Part shown: positions 15,858 to 23,823 of the stretch, piece by piece
Layout of the letters: the number at the start of each line of letters is the position of its first letter
Numbering within the stretch: position 1 is the first letter of the stretch
Source: Myxococcales bacterium
GTDB taxonomy: Bacteria; Myxococcota; Polyangia; Fen-1088
Length of the DNA: 33,721 bases
Reading direction: 5' to 3'
Assembly (NCBI GenBank): GCA_003153875.1
Contig: PMBY01000463.1
Coordinates: 1 to 33,721, forward strand
The notes under the pieces: model-generated
Database searches by the model: none
What the model was told of the DNA's origin: nothing
The model's input: only the letters and a program-made list of their open reading frames with translations
Position numbers and translations under genes: made by a program

Positions 15858-16922
15858 CTACTGCCGGTGGCAGTACTGGCACATCGCCGTGCCATACGCT
15901 TCGGACAAGTTGTGCTTCTGCTGCCACTGCATCGGGTGCGGATTGCCACCGACGCCACCCACGCGGTGACACCCGATGCAGTTCGAGTTCGGCCCCTGAT
16001 CGTGGCACGAGGCACAACTCACGATGTCGCGCCGGGCGGCTACCGCGTGTGAGGTAGGGCCAGGGAAGGCCCAGCCCGGCGGGTGCGGACGGCGCGGGTT
16101 GCTCCCGCCGGGTCCGACGTTCTCCTGATTGTGGCAAGCCGAGCAGAAGCTCGTGCCGTGACAGCGCTGGCACAGAACTGGATCGGAGCGCGCTTCGATG
16201 CTATGGCGGGTCAGGTAGTCGCCGCGGTGGATGAAGTCGCTGGTCACGTTCTCGCTGAACTTGAGTTCCACGCGCATGGGAGCGGTCTGTGCGTGGCAAT
16301 CGGCACAGAAGGTCTGGTCGTGGCACTGCGCGCACGCATCGGCGGTCGCGTGTGCCACGCTGGCGTGCTGCCGGACGAAGTCGCCCGCGTGTGAGAACTC
16401 GGCCACCGGCTTGAGCGGGAATCGCTTGAGATCGGTGTGGCACGTGCCACAGCGGCCCTCATCGAAGTCGACCCGGTGTTCGTGGCACTTGGTGCAAGAC
16501 TTCATGGTGGGCGGCGTGGGACCGGGCCGCGCGTACTCCGAAAGCTTCACGTGGCAAGCGGTGCAATCGTCGTTGACCAGCTTGAGGTGGGCTTGGTGCG
16601 AGATGATGATGGTGTGGGACTCGGCCGGATAGGGTCCGGGGTGGGCCGGATCGGTGTGGCAGTAGCCGCACTCTTTCTGATCCTTCTTGTCGCCGTGACA
16701 CTCCAGACACTTGGCCTCCGGCGGTCGCAAGCGGTCGGTGACCGTCTTGGCCTCGGGCACGTCCTCGTGGCACATCACACAGGGAAGATCCTTCGTGTGC
16801 GCCGCGTGCGACTGGCGAATCTCCTCGCCGGGCTGCTTGGCCCGTCTGGTCCCCAGCATGGTCGCGCAAGCCGCGATGCCCAGCGCTGCCAGCGCGATCC
16901 ATGTTCCCCTCGCCTTTCTCAC
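15858..16922 (-). CDS. Lipoprotein cytochrome c with 13 CXXCH motifs
   Basis: A 354-residue exported cytochrome. The signal WIALAALGIAAC places a lipidated Cys19. Thirteen CXXCH motifs follow: CVMCH, CLECH, CGYCH, CTACH, CTKCH, CGTCH, CAQCH, CADCH, CQRCH, CSACH, CASCH, CIGCH and CQYCH, that is one heme per 26 residues. There are many extra His residues for second axial ligands. Motifs come in close pairs (CAQCH/CADCH, CQRCH/CSACH, CASCH/CIGCH), a sign of internal duplication. The density is like periplasmic MtrA/OmaB-type cytochromes. Its start overlaps the stop of the barrel gene by 4 bp, so it belongs to the barrel-cytochrome operon. Whether it faces the periplasm or the outside is not readable from the sequence. 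Confidence 0.93.
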   Translation of the reverse strand: MRKARGTWIALAALGIAACATMLGTRRAKQPGEEIRQSHAAHTKDLPCVMCHEDVPEAKTVTDRLRPPEAKCLECHGDKKDQKECGYCHTDPAHPGPYPAESHTIIISHQAHLKLVNDDCTACHVKLSEYARPGPTPPTMKSCTKCHEHRVDFDEGRCGTCHTDLKRFPLKPVAEFSHAGDFVRQHASVAHATADACAQCHDQTFCADCHAQTAPMRVELKFSENVTSDFIHRGDYLTRHSIEARSDPVLCQRCHGTSFCSACHNQENVGPGGSNPRRPHPPGWAFPGPTSHAVAARRDIVSCASCHDQGPNSNCIGCHRVGGVGGNPHPMQWQQKHNLSEAYGTAMCQYCHRQ

Positions 16923-18181
16923 GGCGTGACCTCCCTCACCACGTGGCCTCCGTCATAGACAATCTTGAGCAAACCCTCGATCTGGTGTGTCGCATAAGGG
17001 GTCACGTTGTCCATTCCGGTAAGCACCGCGCGCCAGGCCGGCGCCACGTCATACACCAGACTGCCCGATCCAAAAAAGGAACTCTTCTGGCCGTTGAGCG
17101 GCTCGTCGAGATGGTAGGCATCGAAATCGGCGACCACACGAATCTTGGAGGTGATGGTCTGCCAGCCAAAGGCGCGGCCCATGAAGTACCCGCCTCCCGC
17201 AATCAGAAGCCGCCGGCCCTCGACGCCGAGCCGAGTTCCCCCGCCGCTGCCAAGACGCACGGTGGCCTTGCCTCCTCCGTTCCAGCCCCATCCGCTAGCA
17301 TTGTGCACCTCGTGAAAATCCCCTTGCAGGTCCAGGCGCCGAGGCCACGGCCGCACAGACACGAATCCGCCAAACTCGTCGCGCGTCTCCTGGGCGAAAA
17401 CCGAAAAAATCGAATATCGCGGCAAGAATAGGTCCGGGGCCGTGCGCCGGTAGTCCCCAGTCACATCCAGGTAGCGACAGGGACTCCAGTTGGCCGTCGC
17501 ATCGGCCTCAGCCATGCGGGCCTCGGCGAGGCTCCACCGGACCAGCCCACTGAGGGCGAGAGAATCCAGAATTCGATAGCGGGCGTCGACCCCGGCATCG
17601 CGGCGGAACACGTGCCGTCCCGCCCCGAGGATCTCCAGGACCGACACGCCCACCTCTGACTCGTATGAACGACTCCAGAATGCCCTTGCCCCGCTGGTGA
17701 ACTCGCCCCGGCTGTAGCCGAAGCGTGGGGTGACTGGCACACCGACGAATCCCGACAGACCAACCCCCCCCGCGAGCCACAAGGTCGGGGCCAGGCCGTC
17801 GAGGTGCACGTTGCCCGCCGTTCCCGGAAACACAAACTGCCGGCCCGCGCGCAGGGTCACGCGCCGGTTCCAGGTCGAGCCCTGCAAGTAGGCCACGTCC
17901 ACGTCGCCCAAAACGCTCTTTCCATCGCGCGGATCGCCCGCCACCGCTTCACCCCAGCCCGAAACCACGATCTGGGTGTCGTCGAATAGGGAGTTGTGGA
18001 TCTCCGAGGCCCGCAGGGAAACCAACTCGAGGAAGGGCACCACGGTATGCACGGTGCCATCGCGCGGATCGCGCTGGCCCGAAACGATGGTGGTCGAGCT
18101 GGCCGTGACCGTTTCAGCGCGGGCCCACCCGGTAGTTCCAACCAACGCCGCCAAGCAAATGACCACCGTTCTAGTCGCCAT
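16919..18181 (-). CDS. Outer-membrane beta-barrel of a porin-cytochrome operon
   Basis: A 420-residue protein with a cleavable signal peptide (VICLAALVGTTGWARA, cut near residue 22) and, from there on, alternating amphipathic strands joined by turns, for example VDVAYLQGSTWNRRVTLRAG, ALSGLVRWSLAEARMAEAD, WSPCRYLDVTGDYRRTA and KIRVVADFDAYHLDE. No membrane helix is visible after the signal. It lies between two multiheme cytochrome genes and overlaps both (11 bp with the upstream gene, 4 bp with the downstream), the arrangement of porin-cytochrome complexes such as OmbB/OmcB/OmaB. It is shorter than the known 26-stranded conduit barrels (about 700 residues). Sequence resemblance to MtrB or OmbB was not recognised; the assignment is from layout and context. 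Confidence 0.72.
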   Translation of the reverse strand: MATRTVVICLAALVGTTGWARAETVTASSTTIVSGQRDPRDGTVHTVVPFLELVSLRASEIHNSLFDDTQIVVSGWGEAVAGDPRDGKSVLGDVDVAYLQGSTWNRRVTLRAGRQFVFPGTAGNVHLDGLAPTLWLAGGVGLSGFVGVPVTPRFGYSRGEFTSGARAFWSRSYESEVGVSVLEILGAGRHVFRRDAGVDARYRILDSLALSGLVRWSLAEARMAEADATANWSPCRYLDVTGDYRRTAPDLFLPRYSIFSVFAQETRDEFGGFVSVRPWPRRLDLQGDFHEVHNASGWGWNGGGKATVRLGSGGGTRLGVEGRRLLIAGGGYFMGRAFGWQTITSKIRVVADFDAYHLDEPLNGQKSSFFGSGSLVYDVAPAWRAVLTGMDNVTPYATHQIEGLLKIVYDGGHVVREVTP

Positions 18182-19556
18182 CGAAGGCTCCGTTCATGTG
18201 GGTGGTGCTCTGGGCTCCGGCCGCGCCCGTGAAAACGATGTTCCCGGAAGTATCGATGGTCTTTGCGTGGCAGGCCACGCACCCGGTTCGCGCCACCCCA
18301 GTCGGGTGTCCGGAGAACTGCGGTGGGATGCCATGACAGGCGGTCCCGCACGCGCCGCTGTCGGGTGAGACCCAGTTGGGCGTTTGCTGGATGCCCGCGG
18401 TCTTGTCCGTGTTGAGTGGCTCGCCACCGCCATGACAGTAGGCACCCGAGCAAGTCGTCGAAGCGGGATTCCACTGTGGCGACGCACTCTGGGCTCGCGC
18501 CAGAGTTCCTGAGCCCGTCACATTGGGGAAGACCGCAGCACCGACGGATGCGCCGGGCACGTGACCCTGGCCGAAATGGCCGGGGCTGAGCACGTTGCCA
18601 GGAACCTGATGGCACTCCGAGCACTGAATCGGGCCACGAATGTCCAACAAGGGTGCCGTCAAATGCCGCTGGTGCTGGCCTACCCCCACCGCTGAGGGAT
18701 CAGAATTTCCCTGCAAGTCCGGCGGCGGCGCCGCTGAGCCGTCAGAACCGTGGCAGGTCTTGCAGGGGGTGTTCGGGTCTGCGAAATCTACCGTGCCGTT
18801 GATGTGCAAGATCGTGCTGATCAGCTTGGTCTGCGCATCGACGACGTTGTGATGACAATTTGAACAGCGGGTTCCTCCTGCACCGTTGGGTGGAAGCCCA
18901 TGGCAGAAAGTGCAGGTTTGGGTCGCGGGTCGAGGCGTGGCATCCCAGCTCGGGGTGTTGGTCACGGCCGCCGAGTCGGCGAAAGTGGCACCGTGGCAGT
19001 AGACATTGCTGCAGGTTCGACCGCTCGGATCCCAGGCCGGCGGTCCCACCCGCGTGCCATCGGCAGGCGTTTGCGCGGCCAGGCCCGTCAGCGAAACCTG
19101 AGCAGGACCAGTGCGCAGCGAACCGTCGGAGGCGAAGGCGTGATCCTGAGCGCTCTTGTGATCCGGATGGCAGGTCGTACAGACGAACTTCGTGACCAAG
19201 AGGCCACCATCAACGTGGATCTTATGTTTGCCCGACGCTGGCGTGGAGCCGTGGCAGGCTGCGCAGGCCGGGGTGCCGTCAGAATTCATCACACCCGGTG
19301 GAATACCGCCCGAGCCCTTGTGGCAACGCAAGCAGGAAACCTGAGACGTCCCGCCCGAAAAGTCCTGGCCGTGGCATTTCTGGCAAAGACCGAAATTGAA
19401 GTTGGACTCGATCAGCAGCGTGCCGTGAAAATCAGGTTGGTTGGGATCCAGAACCCCGGCCGTGTGCACCGAGACTGCCTCCTCCAACGGACGCGCCTGG
19501 GTACATCCCACTACCCATACGGCCATGGCCACCACCAGGGCAAGACTGTGTTTCAT
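18171..19556 (-). CDS. Lipoprotein cytochrome c with 12 heme motifs, including CX4CH and CX3CH
   Basis: A 461-residue lipoprotein: signal LALVVAMAVWVVGC with lipidated Cys18. Nine canonical motifs (CQKCH, CLRCH, CAACH, CTTCH, CTFCH, CSNCH, CKTCH, CSECH, CVACH), two CX4CH (CSNVYCH, CSGAYCH) and one CX3CH (CGTACH). The C-terminal two thirds repeat a module: TCxxxYCHG, then CHG(L/I)PP, then CXXCH, then HxNG. That is the 'CxxxxCH...CXXCH' domain of Geobacter outer-membrane cytochromes. So it is probably the outer-surface member of the operon. The frame is open upstream to 19859, but only the ATG at 19554-19556 gives a signal peptide; GAGG precedes it. First gene of the three-gene operon. Confidence 0.92.
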   Translation of the reverse strand: MKHSLALVVAMAVWVVGCTQARPLEEAVSVHTAGVLDPNQPDFHGTLLIESNFNFGLCQKCHGQDFSGGTSQVSCLRCHKGSGGIPPGVMNSDGTPACAACHGSTPASGKHKIHVDGGLLVTKFVCTTCHPDHKSAQDHAFASDGSLRTGPAQVSLTGLAAQTPADGTRVGPPAWDPSGRTCSNVYCHGATFADSAAVTNTPSWDATPRPATQTCTFCHGLPPNGAGGTRCSNCHHNVVDAQTKLISTILHINGTVDFADPNTPCKTCHGSDGSAAPPPDLQGNSDPSAVGVGQHQRHLTAPLLDIRGPIQCSECHQVPGNVLSPGHFGQGHVPGASVGAAVFPNVTGSGTLARAQSASPQWNPASTTCSGAYCHGGGEPLNTDKTAGIQQTPNWVSPDSGACGTACHGIPPQFSGHPTGVARTGCVACHAKTIDTSGNIVFTGAAGAQSTTHMNGAFDGD

Positions 19557-19873
19557 CGCCTGACCTCGCAAACCGAGAAGGGCATATGCATCGCCGACCG
19601 CGGAAGGAGCTCCGACCTGACCTTGGGGCGCATCTTCTGTCCAAGTATATCCAAGTTTTCCGATAGACAAACGGATCCGGTCATCCTTCGCAGCGTTCGC
19701 TGCCTTGCCACATTGCGCCGGGCCGGCCTTTAGAGCTTCCATCAGCGGAACTACCACAGTTGGATTCACACCGGCCCTCGCCTGCGCCATTTTCTGTGGC
19801 CTCTCGTCCACATTGCCCTCCCGGCGCCGGTCATCTAGCCTAGCCGGCCCCAAGAGCAAAGGGAGAGCATCCT
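19557..19873. promoter_or_regulatory. Divergent control region between cytochrome operon and HAD gene
   Basis: 317 bp without a gene. On the minus strand TATACT (19644-19649) is the best -10 for the cytochrome operon; its -35 is poor. The heptamer TCCAAGT occurs twice exactly 10 bp apart (19640-19646 and 19650-19656), flanking and overlapping that -10 box, which suggests a regulator bound on one helix face. No -24/-12 sigma54 promoter (TGGC-N8-TTGC type) was found by eye. Nothing else was recognised. Confidence 0.4.
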
Positions 19874-20503
19874 TTGAAGTTCAAGCTGGTCATCTTCGAT
19901 TTCGACGGCACGCTGGCCGACAGCCTCGGGTGGTTCATCAACATTTCTGACCGACTGGCCGACGAGTTCGGGTTCGCCCACATCGACAAGGACCAGCTTG
20001 CCACTCTCAGGCGTCACGACGCTGCCACGCTGCTGAGACTACACCATGTGCCTTTGTGGAAGGTGCCCTTCATCGCGACTCGTTTCCGCAGCTTGATGTC
20101 CCAGCAGATCGAGATGATCGCTCCCTTTCCTGGCGTGCCGGACCTGCTAGGCCGCCTGGCGCAGGCGGGCTCGACGCTGGCCATAGTGACGTCCAACTCC
20201 TGCTCCAATGTTCGTCGTGTGCTGGGCAGGAAAACCATGGGACTGGTGGCGGCCTGTGAAGGGGGCGTGTCGGTCTTTGGCAAGCGCGTGAAGCTGCGAA
20301 AGGTCTTGCGCCACATCGGCATCCACCCCGCTCAAGCGATCTTCATCGGCGACGAGATCCGCGACATCGAGGCAGCCCGCCAGGCGGGCATCGCCAGCGG
20401 CGCCGTGGCTTGGGGCTTCACCGACCTGGATGCCCTGAAAGCCCATTCTCCGGACATGCTGTTCACGACTGTCGAGGAATTGCGTTTGGCCCTACTCGGG
20501 TAG
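19874..20503 (+). CDS. HAD-superfamily phosphatase, phosphoglycolate-phosphatase-like
   Basis: A 209-residue HAD hydrolase. Motif I is IFDFDGTLADS (nucleophile Asp9, acid Asp11), motif II AIVTSNS, motif III the Lys around KRVKLRKVL, motif IV IFIGDEIRDIEAARQAGI. The helical cap (residues about 15-90) is of the C1 type used by phosphoglycolate phosphatases and beta-phosphoglucomutases. The sequence matches the general Gph class; the substrate is not readable. The start is TTG at 19874-19876 with GGGAG 8 bp upstream; it gives MKFKLVIFDFDG, the right distance to motif I. It is divergent from the cytochrome operon and convergent with the response regulator. Confidence 0.85.
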   Translation: MKFKLVIFDFDGTLADSLGWFINISDRLADEFGFAHIDKDQLATLRRHDAATLLRLHHVPLWKVPFIATRFRSLMSQQIEMIAPFPGVPDLLGRLAQAGSTLAIVTSNSCSNVRRVLGRKTMGLVAACEGGVSVFGKRVKLRKVLRHIGIHPAQAIFIGDEIRDIEAARQAGIASGAVAWGFTDLDALKAHSPDMLFTTVEELRLALLG

Positions 20504-20539
20504 CGCAGCGTTGCGGCTGCAAGCGGCTGCGGCCCTGCC

Positions 20540-21937
20540 CTACCCTGCCTTTTTGAAGTCCTCGGATCGGACGCCGTAGCGTTTGAGCAGGCGGTGCAGG
20601 CTCTCGCGCTCGATGCCGGCCCGTTCAGCGGCGCGGGTCACGTTGCCTTCGAACTCGCGCATCAGCACCGCCAGATACTCGCGCGAGATGCGGTCGCGCG
20701 CGGTCTCCATGGCCTCGCGGTAGGGCATCTTGACCAGCACCTCGGCGGGAAGCGCACCCACCTGCGCACCCCGCAACTCCGCAGGCAGATCACGGATGTC
20801 GAGTTCCTTGCCGGCCGCAATGGCCACCGCGCGCTCGATGGCATTCTGCAACTCGCGCACGTTGCCCGGCCAGTTGTAGGCCACCAGCGCCCGCATGGCC
20901 GCATTCCCGATCCCCATGATGTCGCGCTTCGATGTGCGCACGTGCTGGGCCAGGAAATGGGCCGCCAACGCCGGAATGTCCTCACGTCGCTCGCGCAAGG
21001 CCGGCATGCGGATGGGAAAGACGTGCAAGCGATAGAAAAGGTCTTCACGGAACCGCCCCGCCTGCACCTCGGCCTTGAGATCCCGGTGGGTGGCGGCGAT
21101 GATTCGCACGTCGACTGAGAACGGCGTGTTCTCACCCACCCGACGGATCTCCTTGTCCTGCAGAGCCCGATTGAGTTTCACCTGCACGGGCAAAGGCAGT
21201 TCCCCCACTTCGTCGAGAAACAGGGTGCCCCGGTGGGCTTCCTCGAAGAGGCCCGGTTTGGTGGCAGCCGCGCCGGTGAAGGCACCTTTGGCATGGCCGA
21301 AGAGCTCGCTTTCCACCAACTCGCCGGGCAGCGCACCGCAGTTCACGGGCACGAAGCGATTGTGTTTGCGCTCGCTGTGGTAGTGCACCGCGCGCGCCGC
21401 CAGCTCCTTCCCGGTGCCGGTCTCCCCGGTGAGCAGCACGGTCATGTCAAGCCCCGCCGCCCGTTGCAGTAGGCCGTACACCTCGCGCATGGGCGGGCTC
21501 TTGCCGATCATGTTGTGAAACGAGTTCACCCCTTCCAGTTCCTTGCGCAGGCTCACGGTCTGAGCGCGCAAGCGCCGGCGCTCCAAGGCACGCGCCACCA
21601 CCAGCGCGGCCGCGTCGGGATCGAAGGGCTTCTGGATATAGTCGTACGCGCCCTGTTTCATGGCCTCGACCGCGTCGGGAACCGAGCCATAGGCGGTCAT
21701 CAGGACCACCTCCGTCTCGGGCCAGCGCGCCTTGACCGATTCCAACACGGTGAAGCCACTGGCCCCCGGCATCTTGAGATCGGTTACCACCACGTCGAAC
21801 TCATGTTCCGCGATCAGCGCCAACGCCTTGGCGCCGTCGCTGGCCGTGGTGAGGTTGTGTTCTGCGCCCAAGATCTTGGCGAACAACTTGAGCATGTTCT
21901 CCTTGTCGTCCACCACCAGCACGGCAGGCCGATTCAT
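20540..21937 (-). CDS. NtrC-family sigma54-dependent response regulator
   Basis: A 465-residue regulator: receiver domain (VLVVDDKENM; phosphoacceptor Asp53 in VVTDLKMPG; Lys103 in IQKPFD), AAA+ domain with Walker A GETGTGKE (171-178), the sigma54-contacting GAFTGA loop (218-223), Walker B TLFLDEVGEL, the arginine-finger region FREDLFYRL, and a C-terminal Fis-type helix-turn-helix (GNVTRAAERAGIERESLHRL). It should activate sigma54 promoters when phosphorylated. The ATG at 21935-21937 has GGAG 8 bp upstream and overlaps the histidine-kinase stop (ATGA). Targets are unknown; its place beside the cytochrome genes makes them candidates, yet no sigma54 promoter was found there by eye. Confidence 0.95.
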   Translation of the reverse strand: MNRPAVLVVDDKENMLKLFAKILGAEHNLTTASDGAKALALIAEHEFDVVVTDLKMPGASGFTVLESVKARWPETEVVLMTAYGSVPDAVEAMKQGAYDYIQKPFDPDAAALVVARALERRRLRAQTVSLRKELEGVNSFHNMIGKSPPMREVYGLLQRAAGLDMTVLLTGETGTGKELAARAVHYHSERKHNRFVPVNCGALPGELVESELFGHAKGAFTGAAATKPGLFEEAHRGTLFLDEVGELPLPVQVKLNRALQDKEIRRVGENTPFSVDVRIIAATHRDLKAEVQAGRFREDLFYRLHVFPIRMPALRERREDIPALAAHFLAQHVRTSKRDIMGIGNAAMRALVAYNWPGNVRELQNAIERAVAIAAGKELDIRDLPAELRGAQVGALPAEVLVKMPYREAMETARDRISREYLAVLMREFEGNVTRAAERAGIERESLHRLLKRYGVRSEDFKKAG

Positions 21938-23406
21938 GTCGTTTCTCCTCTGGCGCGCGGCAGGCACAGCACGAAGCAAGCCCCGCCCGATCCGGGTGCA
22001 TCCGCGACGATTTCGCCACCGTGGGCGCGTGCGATGGCTTGCGACACCGCCAGGCCCAGACCGGTTCCACGCGGCTTGTTGGTAAAGAACGGTTCAAACA
22101 AACGCTCGCGCGCTTCGGCGTCCAGTCCTGAACCTGAGTCCCGTACCGTCACCCGCGAGCACTCGTGGGTTTCGTCGACATGAATGTCGACTCGTCCAGC
22201 CGGGGCCGCCGCCTCTATCGCGTTCTTGATGAGGTTGAGTAACACCTGGCGCAGCTTGGACGACGTGCCCGTCGTCTCAATACTCGGCCCAACGACCGTC
22301 ACAGCCACGCCGGGTGTTGGCGACGCTTCCGCCAGTCGCGCCACCACATCGTCGCAGAGCGCGCGCAGGTCAACCGGCTGCGTGCCAGCCTGGACCGGCC
22401 GCGAGAAATCGAGGAGTCCTTCCACGATCTCCTGACAGCGCAGGACCTCTTCCTCGACGACCGCCAAATCCTCGGCCAGCGGCCCGACCGCCTTCTTGCG
22501 CAGCAGGCGCGTGTATCCCAGGATCACGCCCAGCGGATTGTTGATCTCGTGCGCCACACCGGCGGCCAGGCGCCCCACGCTGGCCAGGCGCTCGCTCTGC
22601 AAGAGGCGATGCTGCTGTTCCTTGAGCGACGCGACCATGGTGTTGAACTGGCGGGCCAGGTCACCGAACTCGTCGTCGCCGCCCACCGCAATGCGCGTGT
22701 CGAGATCCCCGGCGGCTAGGCGTTCTGCGCCCGCGTGCAAGAGCGCCACCGGCCGCGCCACCTTGCGACCCAGATAGACAGCCACGCCTCCAGCCAGAAC
22801 AGGCGCCAGCACCAGAAAGAACACGCTCCATCCCACCGTCCGATCGCGTGTCGCCTGTGCAAATGACTGCAGCTCTCCGATGGCGTCTTCGAAGCGCTTG
22901 GCCAAAAGGTCGGTTCGTTGCTGAATGCGGCTCACCACGGCCAAGGCACGCGCATGCTCCAGATGAGCGTCCGCGGTCCGGCCGGACAGTACGGCCGGCA
23001 CAATGTCGCGGCTGAAAATCCTGTCCAGCTCGGCCGCGCCTGCCTCGATGTCGTCGACCCAGGCGCGTTCATCGGGTCGCTCCGCGCGCTGGCGCAAGTC
23101 CTTGATCAGGGTGAGAACCCGCGCTTTAGCTTCGGCGTAGAAGCCGAGGTGGCTGTCATTGCCGATGATGATGGTGTGGGCCTGGTGAGCGTACTGGTCG
23201 CGCACGGCGCTGGCCAAGTCCAACGCCAAACGCATGCTGTCCACGCGCGTGCGTGTCTGAGCCAGGCCACGATTGACCTGAGCGAAGCCGAGCAACGCGA
23301 TCGCCGTGGCGACGGCGAACAGGGCGACGAGTGCCGCAAACGCCAGCGCCAGCCGGCGCGCAGTTCCGGAACGTGCGCCAAGAATCCTGAAGGCCGAGGG
23401 TGACAT
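21934..23406 (-). CDS. Membrane sensor histidine kinase (NtrB-like) paired with the NtrC regulator
   Basis: A 490-residue kinase: membrane helix 1 (about 18-41), a periplasmic helical bundle of about 150 residues, membrane helix 2 (about 192-213), HAMP (RPVALLHAGAERLAAGDLDTR), a dimerisation domain with the phosphorylated His286 in AAGVAHEINNPLGVILGYTR, and a HATPase_c domain with N box (LLNLIKNAIEAA), G1 (VRDSGSGLD), F box (LFEPFFTNK) and G2 (GTGLGLAV). The sensor domain has no recognised ligand motif; it is of the four-helix-bundle type. The ATG at 23404-23406 gives the expected first helix. It overlaps the regulator by 4 bp, so they form one operon. Confidence 0.95.
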   Translation of the reverse strand: MSPSAFRILGARSGTARRLALAFAALVALFAVATAIALLGFAQVNRGLAQTRTRVDSMRLALDLASAVRDQYAHQAHTIIIGNDSHLGFYAEAKARVLTLIKDLRQRAERPDERAWVDDIEAGAAELDRIFSRDIVPAVLSGRTADAHLEHARALAVVSRIQQRTDLLAKRFEDAIGELQSFAQATRDRTVGWSVFFLVLAPVLAGGVAVYLGRKVARPVALLHAGAERLAAGDLDTRIAVGGDDEFGDLARQFNTMVASLKEQQHRLLQSERLASVGRLAAGVAHEINNPLGVILGYTRLLRKKAVGPLAEDLAVVEEEVLRCQEIVEGLLDFSRPVQAGTQPVDLRALCDDVVARLAEASPTPGVAVTVVGPSIETTGTSSKLRQVLLNLIKNAIEAAAPAGRVDIHVDETHECSRVTVRDSGSGLDAEARERLFEPFFTNKPRGTGLGLAVSQAIARAHGGEIVADAPGSGGACFVLCLPRARGETT

Positions 23407-23823
23407 TCGCGGTTACAGTGTAGCCGAAACGGTCAATTTCCACCAGGCGTATGAATGCTCTTTGCCCTCGTGAGCAGCCCAAGCTGAGGTGAGCCGTCGA
23501 CTGAATCGTAACCTCCGATGTTACGCTGTAATCCTCGCGGTCGGCTCGCGCGGTCCGGGTTCGCCGCTATCTCGTCATCATCGTGGAGCAGCCGCAAAGA
23601 AGTCATCGCTAAGTCAGCCAGGCAAAACTGACGAATCAAAGAATCAGGTGCGAGTCAACAGTTTGGCGGATCGATTCCTGTGTGAGACAAGGGCCTACCG
23701 TGTATCTGTTCGCTCGTGTTTCAAGCCAGAATGGTTGAAGCCAGTGAGCGCCCGCATACACTAATCTATTAGGAAGTTCTCAGCGACCAGTCGACGGACC
23801 GGCCAACTATCGGAGGCCAATCA
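23407..23823. promoter_or_regulatory. 417-bp control region between kinase and Cys-rich lipoprotein genes
   Basis: No gene. It looks richer in A/T than its flanks. It holds a perfect inverted repeat CGTAAC-N7-GTTACG (23507-23525), about 100 bp upstream of the kinase start, a possible operator for the two-component system. On the plus strand TTGAAG (23735-23740), 16 bp, TACACT (23757-23762) is a likely promoter of the lipoprotein; TTCAA-N10-TTGAA (23720-23739) overlaps its -35 box. GGAGG (23812-23816) is the lipoprotein ribosome site. Confidence 0.5.
23735..23762 (+). promoter_or_regulatory. Candidate sigma70-type promoter of the Gly/Thr-repeat lipoprotein
   Basis: TTGAAG, 16-bp spacer, TACACT. 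The predicted start is near 23769, giving a 55-nt leader that contains the strong ribosome site GGAGG 7 bp before the ATG. Confidence 0.55.

Noticed and set aside
19557..19873. Sigma54 (-24/-12) promoter for the cytochrome operon
   Set aside because: Expected because of the neighbouring NtrC-type regulator, but no TGGC...TTGC pair with correct spacing was found by eye here, at 23407-23823 or at 27744-27959. A matrix scan could overturn this.
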